From Tepidanaerobacteraceae bacterium (GTDB taxonomy: Bacteria > Bacillota > Thermosediminibacteria > Thermosediminibacterales > Tepidanaerobacteraceae), in assembly GCA_024655905.1 (NCBI GenBank), contig JANLFP010000002.1, forward strand, positions 310,915-374,914: a stretch of 64,000 nt of DNA. The letters run 5' to 3'. Positions 63,031 through 64,000 of the stretch are shown one piece after another. The position numbers and the translations under genes are program-made. The notes beneath the pieces were generated by a model that did not search any database, was not told the origin of the DNA, and was given only the letters and a program-made list of their open reading frames with translations. Position 1 is the first letter of the stretch; each line of letters starts with the position of its first letter.

Positions 63031-64000
63031 ATGCAAATAGTCAAAGTGATAGGAGGCGGCCTTGCAGGATGCGAAGCCGCATGGCAAATAGCAAATGCTG
63101 GCTTAAAAGTGGAGCTGTATGAAATGCGCCCCTATAAAAATACTCCTGCCCATCATACTGATAAACTGGCAGAACTAGTCTGCAGCAATTCTTTGAGGTC
63201 CGACGAGATAACCAGTGCTGCGGGGTTGCTGAAGCAAGAAATGCGACGATTGAATTCTCTCGTCATGAAAGTGGCTGATGAAACCAGAATTCCAGCAGGA
63301 GGCGCTTTGGCCGTTGACAGATTGCAATTTTCATCGCGTATTACAAAAATTATAGAAGAACATCCCTGCATAACCGTCTACCGCCAGGAGATGAAGCATA
63401 TTCCGGAACCACCGGCGATAATAGCTACAGGACCGCTGACTTCAGATGAGTTTTCTGATGCATTGATTGATTTATTGGGGAACAGCCACCTGTATTTTTA
63501 CGATGCAGCCAGTCCAATAATAATGGCGGATTCTATAAATTGGGAAAAAGCTTTCTGGGGTTCAAGGTACGGAAAAGGCGATGAAGATTATGTGAATCTA
63601 CCACTAACCGAAGAAGAATACTACAAGTTTTACAATGAGCTTATAAATGCTGAAGTACATGATACCAAAGAGTTTGAAAAGCCGGTTTTTTTTGAGGGTT
63701 GCATGCCGGTGGAGGTTATGGCGAAAAGGGGCCCAAAGACTTTGCTGTTTGGCCCTTTGAAACCTGTGGGGCTGAAAGATCCGAGGACTGGCAAAGAGCC
63801 CTTTGCCATTGTTCAGTTGAGAAGGGAAAACAGGGAAGCAACAATGTTCAATATCGTCGGGTTTCAGACCAGTTTGAAATGGTCGGAGCAGAAAAGAGTC
63901 TTTGGCCTTGTACCGGGGCTGGAAAAGGCTGAATATGTACGTTATGGCTTTATACATCGCAATACCTTTATATCAAGTCCCAAGTTCTTAAAACCTACTA
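63031..64000 (+). CDS. trmFO: methylenetetrahydrofolate-tRNA-(uracil54-C5)-methyltransferase TrmFO (3' end outside window)
   Basis: TrmFO makes ribothymidine 54 in tRNA using methylene-THF and FADH2. The open frame from ATG 63031 runs to the window edge: 323 of the roughly 435 codons usual for the family. It has the FAD loop VIGGGLAGCEAAWQIANAG near 5-23, YEMRPYKNTPAHHTD, LVCSNSLRSDE with a conserved Cys near 51, and FFEGCMPVEVMAKRGPKTLLFGP with the catalytic Cys near 220. The topA-trmFO order is standard; hslV or codY often follows. Confidence 0.95.
   Translation, partial: MQIVKVIGGGLAGCEAAWQIANAGLKVELYEMRPYKNTPAHHTDKLAELVCSNSLRSDEITSAAGLLKQEMRRLNSLVMKVADETRIPAGGALAVDRLQFSSRITKIIEEHPCITVYRQEMKHIPEPPAIIATGPLTSDEFSDALIDLLGNSHLYFYDAASPIIMADSINWEKAFWGSRYGKGDEDYVNLPLTEEEYYKFYNELINAEVHDTKEFEKPVFFEGCMPVEVMAKRGPKTLLFGPLKPVGLKDPRTGKEPFAIVQLRRENREATMFNIVGFQTSLKWSEQKRVFGLVPGLEKAEYVRYGFIHRNTFISSPKFLKPT

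Overview
The window is chromosomal core DNA of a low-to-moderate GC, endospore-forming member of the Firmicutes, most likely an anaerobic clostridial lineage of the Thermoanaerobacterales/Thermosediminibacterales type. Evidence for this: Bacillus/Clostridia gene order (priA-def-fmt-rsmB-rlmN-prpC-prkC-rpe-spoVM/rpmB-yloU-yloV-recG; ylbH-I-J-K-L-M-N; fapR-plsX-fab-rnc-smc-ftsY-ylxM-ffh-rpsP-rimM-trmD-rplS), strong AGGAGG-type ribosome binding sites, frequent TTG/GTG starts, spore genes (yteA-like, spoVM, alpha/beta SASP, ylbJ, spoVS), an iron-only-hydrogenase regulator at the left edge, and acetate-forming pta-ackA. The genus is an inference. No tRNA, rRNA, CRISPR, prophage or intact insertion sequence was seen.

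Layout. 1-3.5 kb: tail of an unknown gene, TM1266-type regulator, small membrane protein, yteA-like gene, lspA, rluD, pyrR. 3.5-5.2 kb: rqcH on the minus strand. 5.4-16.5 kb: one long run yicC-remA-gmk-rpoZ-coaBC-priA-def-fmt-DUF116-rsmB-rlmN-prpC, continuing into prkC and rpe to 19.1 kb. 19.2-24.2 kb: a small membrane protein, the tiny gene spoVM, rpmB (minus), asp23-like yloU, fakA (yloV), recG and a SASP gene. 24.3-30.4 kb: a probable csfG sporulation RNA, then the ylbH-ylbM block. 30.6-32.8 kb: pta-ackA. 32.9-42.2 kb: ylbN-rpmF and the FapR-controlled type II fatty acid synthesis operon, ending with rnc. 42.3-53.5 kb: spoVS, smc, the SRP genes, and translation/RNA maturation genes down to rnhB and yraN. 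53.5-56.5 kb: a gene remnant plus a GC-rich, opposite-strand clpB that interrupts the usual rnhB-yraN-comM-dprA-topA order. 56.9-64 kb: comM, cobO, a LysM protein, dprA, topA and a trmFO gene cut by the window end.

How the parts work together. Most genes serve growth: nucleotide supply (gmk, pyrR), CoA synthesis (coaBC, coaD), replication and repair (priA, recG, rnhB, topA, smc), translation start and ribosome maturation, membrane protein targeting (ftsY, ylxM, ffh) and membrane lipid synthesis (fapR to fabF, with fakA and a DegV/FakB-like protein linking exogenous fatty acids to PlsX). Sporulation genes are scattered among them under what look like dedicated promoters: a sigma-H site before spoVS and a sigma-G site before the SASP gene.

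The least routine features are: the csfG-like RNA; a 16-bp perfect palindrome spanning the -10 box and Shine-Dalgarno of ylxM; an 18-nt exact inverted repeat pair flanking comM; the chimeric remnant beside the compositionally odd clpB; a FapR-type palindrome on the fapR promoter; and the absence of rsgA between prkC and rpe. No wholly new multi-gene system was found.
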